From contig JAYMTF010001108.1 in NCBI GenBank assembly GCA_036897485.1, positions 1 through 26,290 on the forward strand: a DNA stretch of 26,290 nucleotides. Reading direction: 5' to 3'. The notes beneath the pieces were generated by a model, which was not told the DNA's origin, searched no databases, and was given only the letters and a program-made list of their open reading frames with translations. A program made the position numbers and the translations under genes. Of this stretch, positions 1 to 11,200 are shown piece after piece (position 1 is the first letter of the stretch; each line of letters starts with the position of its first letter). Source of the DNA: Pelargonium nanum (lineage: Eukaryota; Streptophyta; Magnoliopsida; Geraniales; Geraniaceae).

Positions 1-95
1 TGGATAGTACAGGGACCAAATCGGTCCATTTTAAAGTAGAGGGACTAATTTGGTCAGTTCTTGATAGTACAGGGACCATCCTGATCATTTATCCT
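1..95. repeat. Dispersed repeat fragment cut by the window start
   Basis: Two near-identical units beginning 'gatagtacagggacca' lie at about 3 and 63, with 'agggactaatttggtc' between them. Phrases of the kind 'gggaccaaat..ggtcc' are common at the ends of dispersed plant transposons. The family is not identified, and the element runs out of the window, so length and orientation are unknown. Confidence 0.4.
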
Positions 96-1137
96 ATATA
101 TAAATATATAATACATTTTTAATAGACTAATTTTAAAATAAAAATATCTAGTGCTTATCAAAGAACGGATAAAATCTTGCACAATTCTCCATTCCAACTA
201 AATTGATTATTAAATTATCATGTATAAATAAAACAAAAATACTTTTTAACACGATTAGTGCACGTACTGTATGTGCAAATTTAATAATTGCATATCAATA
301 TGTTCAAAATTTGACAAAAACTTTATTTTTACATTGAATAAAAGTTCAATATCGCTTTCAAGTGTCAAGATCCAACAAATTAATCACGATTTTATTTTTT
401 TATAATACAATTACTTTTTACGAGTTGGCATTTTCAGTATGATAAACATGACTAGGCCATTGAATTCAGTGGGTACCAACTAAATTAAGAGGGTCAATTA
501 AGAGCAACACTTCAATATAAATATTCTTCATTCTCTTAGTTTCAATGAATTGCAATTAATTTTGGTACCAATATGAATATCCTTGACTTCACTCCATCCA
601 TTTTTGTTTCAGATTTCTAGTCAATTTTATTTTCTAATTATGTCCGTTAGTTGTGCCAATTATTTCTGTATAAACCTATCATTTATTGTTATTTTGACCT
701 AAGATATCAAATAATTGTCATTATCTTTTTGGTACCAATATCCTTCACGTCATTGCTCAACTTACTCGAGACTAAATTTCAACTATACAGTGTCACCAAC
801 ACCTTCAGATTAGCTAAGGGATTAAAATTCATTTAAGCTCGTCGCATCTCAAATTCGAGTTGATGTTGAGATAGAATTATCGTAATTAATTTTTAATATT
901 ATGAATTTCTTTTATAATGTACTACTAGAATACTTTGAGTTGTGCACTCATAAATATATCGGTACTTGTATAAGCAATATTTGTTTTCTATTGTATTTAA
1001 AATATGTTTGACCGTATTGATATAAAAGTGAATTGAATTTTGAAATTAATTATGATGCGTTAATCAAGATAAAATAATACAAGAGCCCCACTTAGATTAT
1101 GATAGGATATATATACACCATATTTTATGTACTTAGT
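96..1137. other. AT-rich intergenic DNA, no gene seen
   Basis: This stretch is very AT-rich and has stops in all frames every few dozen codons. The longest open frame, about 61 codons near 651-836 on the plus strand, has no recognisable domain or plausible splice partner. I see no RNA gene or clear transposon end. Confidence 0.6.
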
Positions 1138-1560
1138 GATGCGTTTGATTTGATTCGGTCAATCTATCACATTAGAGTGTGTTGTCGTTTTCATCCACAT
1201 GTTAGGAAAATTGTCTTGAAAATGTTTTAAGTGTTGAATTTTGGAGATGGAGTTGGAGGCTCGGACCCTAGGGGCGGAGGTGTAGGGTTAAATCCTTGAT
1301 TCTAAGTTCATGTTCATGCGCAAGGGTAGCACACCGTTAGTGGAGACCCGGGTGCATTCCTCCGAAACCGCTTTGAAAGTGAGAGTAATAATCTCAATCC
1401 AAATAATCTGAGCCACACTTCGTTAGGAAGAACTCTAGAGAGCATTTATATAGAGATAGTCAAGAACGAGAAAGTCTCTTGTAAATTGTGATGATTCACT
1501 TACTAAGAAATGAGTGTTTATACTTACAAACCAAACTCGTGAAATTCCCGTATTCAAAGA
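1138..1560 (-). repeat. LTR-like repeat family, copy A
   Basis: This is one of three diverged copies of a repeat, related to those at about 10320-11520 (opposite orientation) and 23341-23610 (same orientation). The shared landmarks are a TG-start end at 1200-1219 that reads into 'ttgtcttga', a core at 1318-1336 ending in 'gtagcacaccg', and on the minus strand a TATA-like box (TATAAACA, 1515-1522). Similarity continues past the TG end into 1138-1199. The TG/CA-type end and internal TATA box suggest an LTR, with the minus strand as sense. No coding sequence for gag or pol accompanies it. The far boundary near 1560 is a guess. Confidence 0.5.
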
Positions 1561-3500
1561 AGAGTTGCGGAGAAAATAGAGGGGCACTTTTCCATAATTA
1601 GGGAGAGTGGGGATGGACTTAGGGTTAGTTAGGTTATCGTGGTGAGCTTATATAGAAGAGCACTAGGGTTTACTTAGGCTTATGGATCGTGCAAGCGTGT
1701 GAGCTTCAAGTGATGGAGTTGTGAGCCATGGCCCAACCACCGGGCCTACGGTTTGGGTTGGGCAAGACCGCAGTGCATACAGGTTGAGCTTGGATGAGTA
1801 GAAGTGAATATATTGAAGATTTTTTTTAGTTTTTATCGAAAAGAAAAAAGAGAGGCTACATGGCCTATGAATCCCCAAAGTTGTAGTAGTGACAAAAAAA
1901 AGAAAAAGAAAAAAAAGAGAGAAAAATGAAGTGTGAGGCTTGAGGAAGTCCCTTTCTCACATCTATTAGTAGTTGATATTACAAGAAGTAAAAGAATAAA
2001 GCAATGCCAAGATTTTGACTGGTGAGTAGTGAAGTGCTGTTTCTTTTGTCTTTTGGCTACAATGTCTTCCAGCTCTTCCCCACAAGAAAGAACCAAACAA
2101 ATATAGGCTCAGCTATGCTCTGTGTGTGTGAGCTTCCCAAGTGCTCACTATGAGTCACAGATATGCAAACAAACACCAAAAATTGCTACTCATCTTCTTT
2201 GTCCTTTATCACCCAACGGTATATTTGATTGGGCTCTATTCTATTCTGCATTTCCTTTTTTCTTTTACTTCAATATGTGGGGAAAATGTGAAGTATTCTA
2301 TTGAGAATTGCAATGAGTCTATATATGAAAATAAACATGAGAATGAAGGATTCATATCTCATCCCTTCAAGAGAAGTATTTATAGGAACGTCTTACTTGA
2401 CGAGGTGGAGACAGGTGATCGGTCGTTGGCATCATGAGACCCACAAGATACCTTCCGATTCATTCATCCAAATGTGTCAACCATCTTCCATATGTCCTTC
2501 AAACCTCACAAACGAATTGGTTTTTTCAAGGTGTGCTCATTAGTATAGATGACATCTTTGAGTTTCACAAGATATCGCTCTATCATTTTCCTCCAGGCAA
2601 TAAGAGTTGATGAAAGCTCGCAGAGAGCGTTTACCATTTCAGGTAACATGTTCGAGTGTGACAATGCTAAGTGTTGAATTAGCTTTTAGTAGTTCACTTG
2701 GTAACATGTGCGGGAGTACTTCAGAAAATCATGTGGTGGTACTCTTAAGAGTAGCATAAGAAGTCACATAAAAGTACTCTCAAGAGTATTTTCATACGTA
2801 ATGCAAAAGTACTCCAAAGAGTACTTGCTTCCTATACCCTTAGGTGATTTTTTTTTTTTTTTGTAACAAATTTAAAATGTTGTTACCAAATAATGTTAAA
2901 GATATATATTTACTTTCAAGAAAAAATCTTAAAGATATATATAGTAATTCATGCGTAAATAGTTAAAATAGTAAGTCAACTTCTATTTTTTTAATCAACC
3001 CTCATTCTCACACGGATTCTTATACAAAGAGCGGTAGATATTTGGAAAGCTCATAATAAACATTTTGAAATCAATACAGTGTAATAAATGTAAAACAAAC
3101 ACAAAAATTTGAATTTCACCAAACAAAAATTACTACTACTGTAGTATAAATTTTCTGCTCATGTTGTTGAAACCATACACATGGTTGGGTTGGGACCCAT
3201 GACTCATCTTAGTATTTATGATGCCAAAATAGTAATTTTCCTAGGATTAGAATCATAATCATCTAACCAGATGAAATCTAGGTTGTTGGATTTAACACGC
3301 CATTAAAGATCTTTTTTAAGCCCAGCAGCGAGTCCTTTGAAATCTTGAATTCAAATGAGATATGGCTCGTGACTCGCTGAGTTACTAACATTTCAAACTT
3401 CACTGTGTCTCTTCTCTAACTCACTTCATTTAGTGCCACACAACATTTTTTTTTTCAAGTTGGTTGTCTTGTTCCCTGACTGCTAGAGATTTTGCAATTC
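1561..3500. other. Intergenic DNA, no gene supported
   Basis: The stretch contains purine-rich runs near 1890-1925, a cluster of GTAC palindromes at 2711-2826 (listed separately) and homopolymer runs. A 98-codon frame at 2141-2437 on the plus strand is hydrophobic at its start but matches nothing I recognise and lacks a promoter or splice context. I do not call it a gene. Confidence 0.55.
2711..2826. repeat. Cluster of GTAC-centred short palindromes
   Basis: The heptamer AGTACTC or its complement recurs within about 115 bases. Three of the occurrences are inverted repeats: a perfect 14-base palindrome at 2740-2753, six-base arms around CA at 2775-2788, and eight-base perfect arms (AAGTACTC / GAGTACTT) around a four-base loop at 2807-2826. 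The function is unknown. Confidence 0.6.
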
Positions 3501-3905
3501 TTGAATTTGAATATTTTCTCTGTTTTTATTATATATTAAAAACGAGCTCTCTCTGTTTCTGGTTTTGATTTGAGCCCACACTTCTCTTCTTTCATTTTCA
3601 TGGGTTCCCATTTTAGAAAAAGAATTGTAATAAATGCTTCATGCCATGATGGTTGGAAGGCACTCTAAATGGACTAATACCCAACAGAAAAGTTTCCATT
3701 TTTTTTAGGTTTCTCTCACATTTTCATGAAAAGTTCTGATTTTTGAGCACTTTGGTTAGGCTTGGGTTGATTTCTCAAGGAAAAGAAATTTGAACTGCAA
3801 AAGCATTGCTGAAGGCTATGAGGGTTTGTGGACTCAAAAAAGTGGACTGGAGGTTGAGGTAGAGGAAGAAGAAGAAGAAGAGGGAGTGTAGTGTAGTGTG
3901 TAGCT
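3501..3905 (+). promoter_or_regulatory. Putative core promoter and 5' leader of the C2H2 gene
   Basis: A TATA-like stretch lies at 3527-3540 and is followed by a pyrimidine-rich tract. The leader would carry several upstream ATGs, for example at 3600 (a 21-codon frame closing before 3666) and 3726, and a GAA microsatellite at about 3863-3880. An in-frame TAG at 3894-3896 shows that the coding ATG at 3906 cannot be extended upstream. The transcription start is inferred, not seen. Confidence 0.4.
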
Positions 3906-5654
3906 ATGCCTACAGTGTGGTTTTCTCTGAAAAAGTCATTACACTGCAAATCAGAGCCATCTGAGGTACATGACCCAAAATCCAGGAAGCATTTGAGCAC
4001 AATCTTGACCAGAAAGGCAGGGAGGTCAGGGTGCTCAAGGTCTATAGCAAATCTCAAAGATGTCATCCATGGAAGCAAGAGACACTTGGAAAAGCCACCC
4101 AGCTGCAGTCCAAGATCCATTGGGAGCAGTGAGTTTCTCAACCCAATAACCCATGAAGTTATTCTGAGTAATTCAAGGTGTGAGCTCAAAATCAGTGGCT
4201 ATGGTGGTTCATTCCAAGATGGGGTTGGTGGTGGTGGTGAGAGAGGTGGTGGAGGTGGTGCTGGTGGCTCAACCTTTGTGGGCACACTGAGGCCTGGGAC
4301 ACCTGGCCCTGGAGGCCACCCCACAATGCACTATTTCAACCCTTCATTTAGGACCTCATCACCACCTAGAAGAAAATCTCCTTTCCTTTTATCAGATAAG
4401 GAAGGGTCTACTTTGAATGGCTCTGCTGTATCTGGTGGTGGTGGTGGTGGTGGTGGTGGTAGAGGACATTCAAGCAGCAGGGTTTCTCTTGAGACAGATT
4501 CAAATGAGTCTTGTAGTGTCACTTGCCATAAATGTGGTGAGCAATTCACCAAATGGGATGCAGCTGAAGCTCACCATCTCTCCAAGCATGCTGGTATTTG
4601 AAACTAACCCATTATTGATGTTTCATTTCTGGTCGTATTTTTGTTACTGGTTACTCTTTTTTTTTTTTTAAGTCAAAAGTTTTTCCCTTTTTTGTTGTTG
4701 AGGAATCTGAGAATGCTTTTGCATCATCCATGTTTCTGACCTCTAATCCAGTGGCCACACTTTACACGTTTGGGAAATATGATCACTGCACTGAGAAATA
4801 ATTGTTGAATTGGATATTTTTTCTTTACCTTTTTGGTACCAACTTCCATGACTTTGTTGTGCATCTTATTTCACATGATAGACCCAAATGCTTGTTCTTG
4901 CTAATTCATTGTAAAAGGCAGTAAATTTTGCTGTTCTTGAATATTTGTGGTATCTCTGATTCTCTTACATTGAAAGCTAGTAGATCTATCTTAGTATTTC
5001 TTATATGGTCATGTTATGACAGTTACTGAGCTTGTGGAGGGTGATTCTTCAAGAAAGATTGTTGAAATTATATGCCGGACAAGCTGGTTGAAGTCCGAAA
5101 ACAATTGTGGCAGGATTGAGAGGGTCTTGAAAGTTCACAACATGCAAAGAACTCTGGCTAGATTTGAAGAATACAGGGAGATGGTCAAAATCAAAGCCAG
5201 CAAGCTGCCCAAGAAGCATCCTAGATGCATTGCGGACGGGAACGAGCTGCTGAGATTCTATGGCACAACTGTGGTATGCTCTTTTGGCCTAAATGGCTGC
5301 TCAAGCCTTTGTGTATCAGATAGATGCTCAGTGTGCCGTATTATAAGAAACGGGTTCTTTGCCAAGAAGGAGCTCAAGGGTGGTATAGGGGTTTTCACAA
5401 CTTCCACAAGTGGGAGAGCTTTTGAGTGCATTGAAGTTCTTGAAGATGACCCATCTGTGAGGAAAGCATTGATAGTCTGTAGAGTGATAGCTGGGAGGGT
5501 TCACAGGCCTCTTGAGAACATCCAAGAAATGGCAGGCCAGACCGGGTTCGATTCGTTGGCCGGAAAAGTGGGTCTTTACTCAAACATTGAGGAGCTTTAC
5601 TTGCTCAACCCAAGAGCTCTCCTTCCTTGTTTTGTGGTAATCTGCAAACCTTGA
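3906..5654 (+). CDS. Single C2H2 zinc-finger protein with PARP-like C-terminal domain
   Basis: Coding exons are 3906-4593 and 5023-5654, joined by a 429-base GT-AG intron in phase 1; the product is 439 residues. Residues 1-100 are basic and Ser-rich with the conserved start MPTVWFSLKKSLHCKSEP. Two glycine tracts follow, at about 107-121 and 179-187; the second is nine GGT codons. One C2H2 finger uses C207, C210, H223 and H228 (Cx2Cx12Hx4H); it has no QALGGH motif. Residues 231-300 are a highly conserved basic block (IICRTSWLKSEN, VLKVHNMQRTLARFEEYR). Residues 300-439 resemble a PARP catalytic fold: FYGTT where PARPs have HG[ST], IIRNGF, GVFTTSTSGRAFE where PARPs have GIYFA..SKS, CRVIAGR, FDSLAG, and EELYLLNPRALLP where PARPs have NEYIVY. 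The family is plant-specific and poorly characterised; Arabidopsis relatives, from memory, are At4g27240, At5g54630 and At1g75710. Nuclear RNA, DNA or protein binding is inferred. The gene model is well supported, the biochemical role is not. Confidence 0.93.
4434..4460 (+). repeat. In-frame GGT microsatellite encoding nine glycines
   Basis: Nine consecutive GGT codons within exon 1 of the C2H2 gene encode Gly179-Gly187. Being pure and in frame, the tract is likely to vary in length between alleles without breaking the reading frame. Confidence 0.9.
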
Positions 5655-8247
5655 AAACAGAAACATAAATATTGATGTTCATGTTATAATTGTGAAGCTA
5701 TGTGAATTCCTTCTTTGTTTTCCTTATTTTTTTATGGCAGAGGTTAATTTTTTGTTCAAGAACTCTTGGTTCTTCTCTAATACACCTCTAGTCTTTAGTC
5801 AAGTTGCCCATTTTACTATGGACAGTGTGCAGGCATCATTGTGTTGATTTTGCTTGATTTTTAGTACACTTCCATCTTTTCAAGCTATAAAGTATTGCTT
5901 CCATTTCAGTTAAGGCTATTGTGTTGATGATAAAATGAATACATGTAGAGGAATCTGTATGATTATCTTGACCATGTTCTGGTAGAGACAAATCCAAGAA
6001 TGGGTAGGCTATTGTGTGCTGGTAGAGACAAATCCAAGACTTGGAACAGATCTGAACTTGGGAAAAGTCAAAGTTGGGAAGCTGTAGTATTAGGCTATTA
6101 GCAATTTATTATGAAAATAGAATTCAAGAACCAATTTGATTAGAAAAACAAAAAGAAACCCATCTTTCCAATGAATCCAGGAAAGTTAGTGCCAGTTTCA
6201 GACACAGCTTTATGAATATTTTATATGGGAAAAGTGAGTGATTTGCAGCCAATTCTGTATCATGTCAATTTAATTAGCACCCAACCACCATTGATGTCTT
6301 GGACATGTGGGTCTAATGCATTTAAACACAAAAGACAGAACAAAAACCAGTTGCTTGAGCAATTTTTAACAAGTTTCCTATACACTAGTCCAAGATAAAA
6401 CAAGAGAATTGTTAAGTACTATTTAAATTCATGGCCTGAACTTAGATTTGATTTAACAGTTAAGTAAAGAGACTTCTAAGCATGTTTGTATTATTTAATT
6501 AAGCATGTTTAGCTGCCTGGTTGCATTACTGAAAAGAAAAAGGGCTTGTGGTCCTTGATCTTGATGGGTGGTTATGATGCTTCAAAGCAAAGGTTTTAGT
6601 ACAAAATCCAAACCTAAGGACAAAAATCAAGAAGGTTACATGTCATATCTTTTGTCTCTTTACATTAAGACCCTTATTTGAATCTGATACTGGTAAGTGG
6701 CAAATGCTGCTCTACACTACAATTGACAGTATTGTTGTTTCTTGATTTTTGTTCATCTTCTTGGTGTAGCTACCTTTAACTTTTAAGATAAGGATCATGG
6801 ACCCATCTATCTATCATTTTTCAGGTACTAGACTTTTATTGGTCCTCTCCTGTATAAGTGTTCTTGGCATCATCCACCTGAGTTTGGTGGATATAACCGG
6901 AGTTAAGAGTTAAGGTTGTTGTCTGATGACCTTGAGGTAATGAGTTCCGAGTTAGATAAACAATTTTTTTACTACTACAAAAATAAACTAATCGATGGAA
7001 GCATCGTGCACTGAACTGTTTAATTTGTTTATTAATATTTGAGATTAGGATATAGCCAACCAAACCATTTCATTTTCTCTCTCCACAGTCCACAACACAC
7101 ACCTGTCCTGGTTTTTGAGCCTCTGTGGCACATGCACCTCATAAATGAATGTGAAATGTGAATCCAGGAAATTGAATTCCAAGCCTTAAATACCTGGAAT
7201 GGGGTAGTTTGGGAGCAGATGAACACAAATGAAGATGACACAGTGCAGCTGGCTATCATGAAACCTTGATTTTGACCCTTCATCTGATGGGGATTGCCAC
7301 TGGCTGAGGATCAGTACCCAGACAGTTCATTGATAATGAAATGAACCATAATATCTTTGGATGCAGGAACCACCTAGCTAGGCTTGATGGGAATAGTAAA
7401 GAGAGTACATCAAATTAGACATCAATCCAAATCTTTACATAAAGACATAATCTTGAATCACTAAGTTGATCTCATATGTCTCTTTTGCTGTTCTGAAGCA
7501 AGATCTTGACAACAGACACTACTCATGAGCTTTCCATTTAATATTGAAGCTTTTTACTTGACTCTTTTTAGCAACCCTCAATGCCTCTTTTGCTGCTCTG
7601 AACCTTATGATTTCTAAGATTAGGAAAACCAAGTTCATAACATGTCAACACTAGCTGCCATGAATGATATGTCCATGAACTAGCATTGATGGTACTGTCA
7701 CAAAGCAATAAAACCAAGAATTTTGGTCTCATAGGAGCTGCTCTAGGAGCAATAACTAATCATGTGAGTTTTAAAAAAATATGTTATTGGCATGGTCTAG
7801 GATGTGCATAAACATAGTCTCATTATCATTGTTATGCATTAACTTTGACTATACTATTCTTGTGACCCCCATATAGACTTCACAGAATTTATGTTCTAGA
7901 CTATAAATGAGACCAATTTAGCTGTTTTGCTGCCTCCATGTCTTGTTGAACATAAACTCAAAACAAGAAGTAACATGGCTATATATAATCTAATGGTAGC
8001 TGCTACTCAGTGTCTTGAATTCAATCTAACATGAAAATACAGATCAGTTTGGTCCTGGAGACCAGCACCGCGAGCCACGCTAAAAAAAGCCCCACATCTC
8101 GTGATGCATTAATGGTGGCTATACGGATTTTAGAACTGGAATTTCAAGAAAGCAACACATACCAAACATCAGGAGCAGTTCTTGATCATTTATAATCCAC
8201 CGAAAATGTTAGTTCAACTTTACTGAGAAATGGAGATGGACATTTCT
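5655..8247. other. Intergenic spacer between convergent C2H2 and reductase genes
   Basis: This holds the 3' untranslated regions of two convergent genes and about 2 kb of AT-rich DNA. I see one short direct duplication (5979-6039, listed separately) and no recognisable gene, RNA or transposon end. The small open frames near 6836-7283 on the minus strand have no recognisable content. Confidence 0.6.
5979..6039. repeat. Short direct duplication, 21-base identical arms
   Basis: The 21 bases at 5979-5999, starting 'ctggtagagacaaatcc', recur identically at 6019-6039, giving a 40-base period. The intervening 'ggctattgtgt' also occurs upstream near 5912, so the locus may hold an older, decayed tandem array. 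Confidence 0.8.
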
Positions 8248-11200
8248 TTACTTAGGAGCTAGGAAGCCAAAATCCATGCATTTGGTTATGGTTTCATGAA
8301 CTATATCCTCAATGCCATGCTTGTAGTTGAAACCTAAGTCTCTCAACTTCTTTGAAGATATGAGAGGACCATTTAGCTTCTCTGGACACCTGCAAGTGTA
8401 GAACCATTACTTATAAATCACAGAAATGTCATAGAAATGGTTCATTTAGATTATTATTTAGTACCTCTGCATATTTGAGCAAGGATACTCTTGAGCTAGA
8501 ATATCAACCAACTTAGGCATTGGACAACTTTGTGCACAACATAGATATCGACCTTTTGCTCGAGTCTCCTCCATTAGGAATACGTGAGCGTTGCATAAAT
8601 CTTCGATGTGAGCTAAAGGAATCGATCCCATTCTCGCGTTTACTGCTGATAGTATCTGATACAACTCTGTTTCCCCTACAAAACAAGAACCAAATAGAGA
8701 GTTTCTTGAATCAAACTACATATATTTATGTGTTAATTAGTATATATGTTACCTGTTATAGGTGACAAAAGAACCCGAATGCTTGATGGAACAGTTGAGG
8801 TGAGGAATGGACCAGCAACTGTGGGTGTTATTACTGAAACAAGGTCAATCTTGTTCTCATTTGCAAATTGTAATGCTGCTTCTTCTGTCAGAAGTTTCGA
8901 AAGCACGTAAACCTGCAAAACAAAGGCGAAAACCCGAATTAGAATACTAAATTTAGTACTTTTTGTGAATGTGATTACAGAGAATGAAGCTGTGTGTTAC
9001 CCATCCACTTGCTTTGGTTTTCCAGACATGATCAATAGGAGTCTGGCAAGATTCATCAACCACAGATCTCCATTTTCCAGAGGTGTCTTTGGCAGTGATG
9101 GTACTAATGGAAGATGTGAAAACAACCCTTTTCACAGACTGGGATTTCAAGCAAGATTTGAGAAGATTCAGTGTTCCTTTGATGGCAGGGTCAATGATGT
9201 TTGATTGAACATAGGCATCTTCAAGTTCAAAGACAAGAACCACTAAGTGTTGTACCTTAAAAAAGGTGTCAAGTACATATAAATTACAAGAACTAGTGAG
9301 TAGTGATAATGGTGACATGGCATGCATTACCAATGTTGTCATTTGTTGAGACATTGAACTCCATTGAAGCTGCAACATGGAACACACCATCACAGCCCTT
9401 CACAGCCTCATCAAAGCTCCCTTCTTTATGTAAATCAGCTTGGAACAATCTGAGCTTGCCACTCTCCATCCATGATGACAATAGTCTTGAAGACTTTGCT
9501 GGGATGAAATTTAGCATACTTTAACTTAGTTATTCCGGTCGAGTAGGACAGCTTAAAACTATAATAAGTACTCGCTCCGTCTCAAAATAATTGTCATATT
9601 TGTCTTTCAAATGAAAATGAAACTATTTTGTCAGTTAAAAATTTCATTTAGGGAGCGGGATTGATGTATTCTAATTTTATTCAACATATATTCTAGCTTG
9701 AATTAAAGTTGAAATAAATATCTTTCAATCCATTATTAATTAGTGTGATACTGTGATCAATCATAAATGAGGGAGTGCACAGGAGTTCATTGGTATCACT
9801 ATCAGTCTATCAGTACCAATTATGAACTGTGATTGATTGAAAGAATTCGTTAAGTTTGTTAACAGTCACGAGATCTGAAACACATCAAATCAATTTGATT
9901 TAACCATTATTGTCTCTTATTTATGGGCTTTTACTTCTACACTCGCAACTTTAACATTACTCAAGATACCATCAAACATTCAAATGTTATAAACCATATA
10001 TATTTCATCACAAAATATTTTTTCATATTTAATATGTTCTATAGGAAATCATCAAATATTACCAACTTTGTTGTATCTGATAAAAAATGCTCCATTTGTC
10101 TTGAACAATTGTTCACTTTTGAGAGTTAATTTTACATAAATTATGAATAATAATTTTGAAGTATATATTTTGTAGTTTCAACTTACACACATAATAATTT
10201 CAAATACATTTTAATAAATGCATGTTAAATGACATAATGCCACATGTTTTTTTTAAAGAAATAAATAAAAATATAACACATGACACCTGAACGTCAGGAC
10301 AACCTATTTATGAGAACCCAAACAATTAAAAAAGGATGGAGCAACGCATGACACTCGAGAGCGGCCCATCATCTCTGCCTCCGCATTGCTCAAGAAATTA
10401 GGCGCCCTTGCATACTAGCTACCGAAGAGTGCGCCTACAGTTACGAAGCACACGTCGGCAATCATGAAACTTACACCCGTTAATATTGCTCGTGGGGCAA
10501 ACAACCTTCAACGCGACGTGCTATTGCCAAAGGGGGCAACCTCCTTCCTCATGGGGACTACATCTTTGCCACGCTGAGTTGTTGCCCATGGGACAATTTT
10601 TTTGTCTATAGGACAACCTTATTCACAAAAAAGATGGGTTTATTAGACGAAGCACGACGTTTTCGTTTGCACCATTTAGACATATTTTCGCGCGCTCAAT
10701 CGCTTCTTAAGTCTTAGGAAAGCCGCAAGACTTGGCCAACACATGATGAGAGGTTCTCAAAACGCTTCCCCGAGTCACCTCTAAGGCCTTTGTCTCGTCA
10801 GGATACCTCAAAAGGCTCCCTGCTTCACAAAAAACTTCACCTAGGCTTTCAGCTTTACTGGGTCATAATCAAGACTCTCAGCTTCACTGGGCCTTCACTG
10901 AGACTCCCTGCAGGCTACCACTACAACGTCTTTCTTCGTTTGGATACAAAGAAACTACCTAAAACGGTATAGGCTCTTAGGGACTCCATTCATTATGTAC
11001 ACGTAATGCATGAAGGGATTAATCACGGGAGCTCCAAAACTCATTCGATACTTATGATCGACTTGCCCAGGAGACTAGAATCTAACACCCAAACCAGACC
11101 TCACACTACCAACAACCAATCACACGACGAAACGTGATAAAGGTGGTTGTATGTATAAATACTCTTTCCTTGGTAAGACAAAAGGTTTTTCATTTTTACA

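Noticed and set aside
2141-2437. 98-codon open frame on the plus strand, possible small gene
   Set aside because: The hydrophobic start and charged end match no family I know, and there is no promoter or splice context. AT-rich spacer DNA produces frames of this length by chance.
3716-4189. 157-codon minus-strand frame opposite the C2H2 exon 1
   Set aside because: It is the antisense shadow of a strongly supported coding exon, and its composition is that of an artefact.
4331-4552. Proline-rich minus-strand frame
   Set aside because: The proline run is only the complement of the GGT repeat in the C2H2 gene.
4417-4671. Valine-rich alternative frame over the GGT repeat, extending past exon 1
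   Set aside because: It is a frame-shifted reading of the GGT repeat that runs into the intron; the intron joins cleanly to exon 2 in the other frame.
5016-5654. Exon 2 of the C2H2 gene read as an independent gene starting MTVTELVEG
   Set aside because: The ATG lies inside the intron, just before the acceptor AG. The spliced product with exon 1 restores the conserved family junction ...SKHAVTELVEG.
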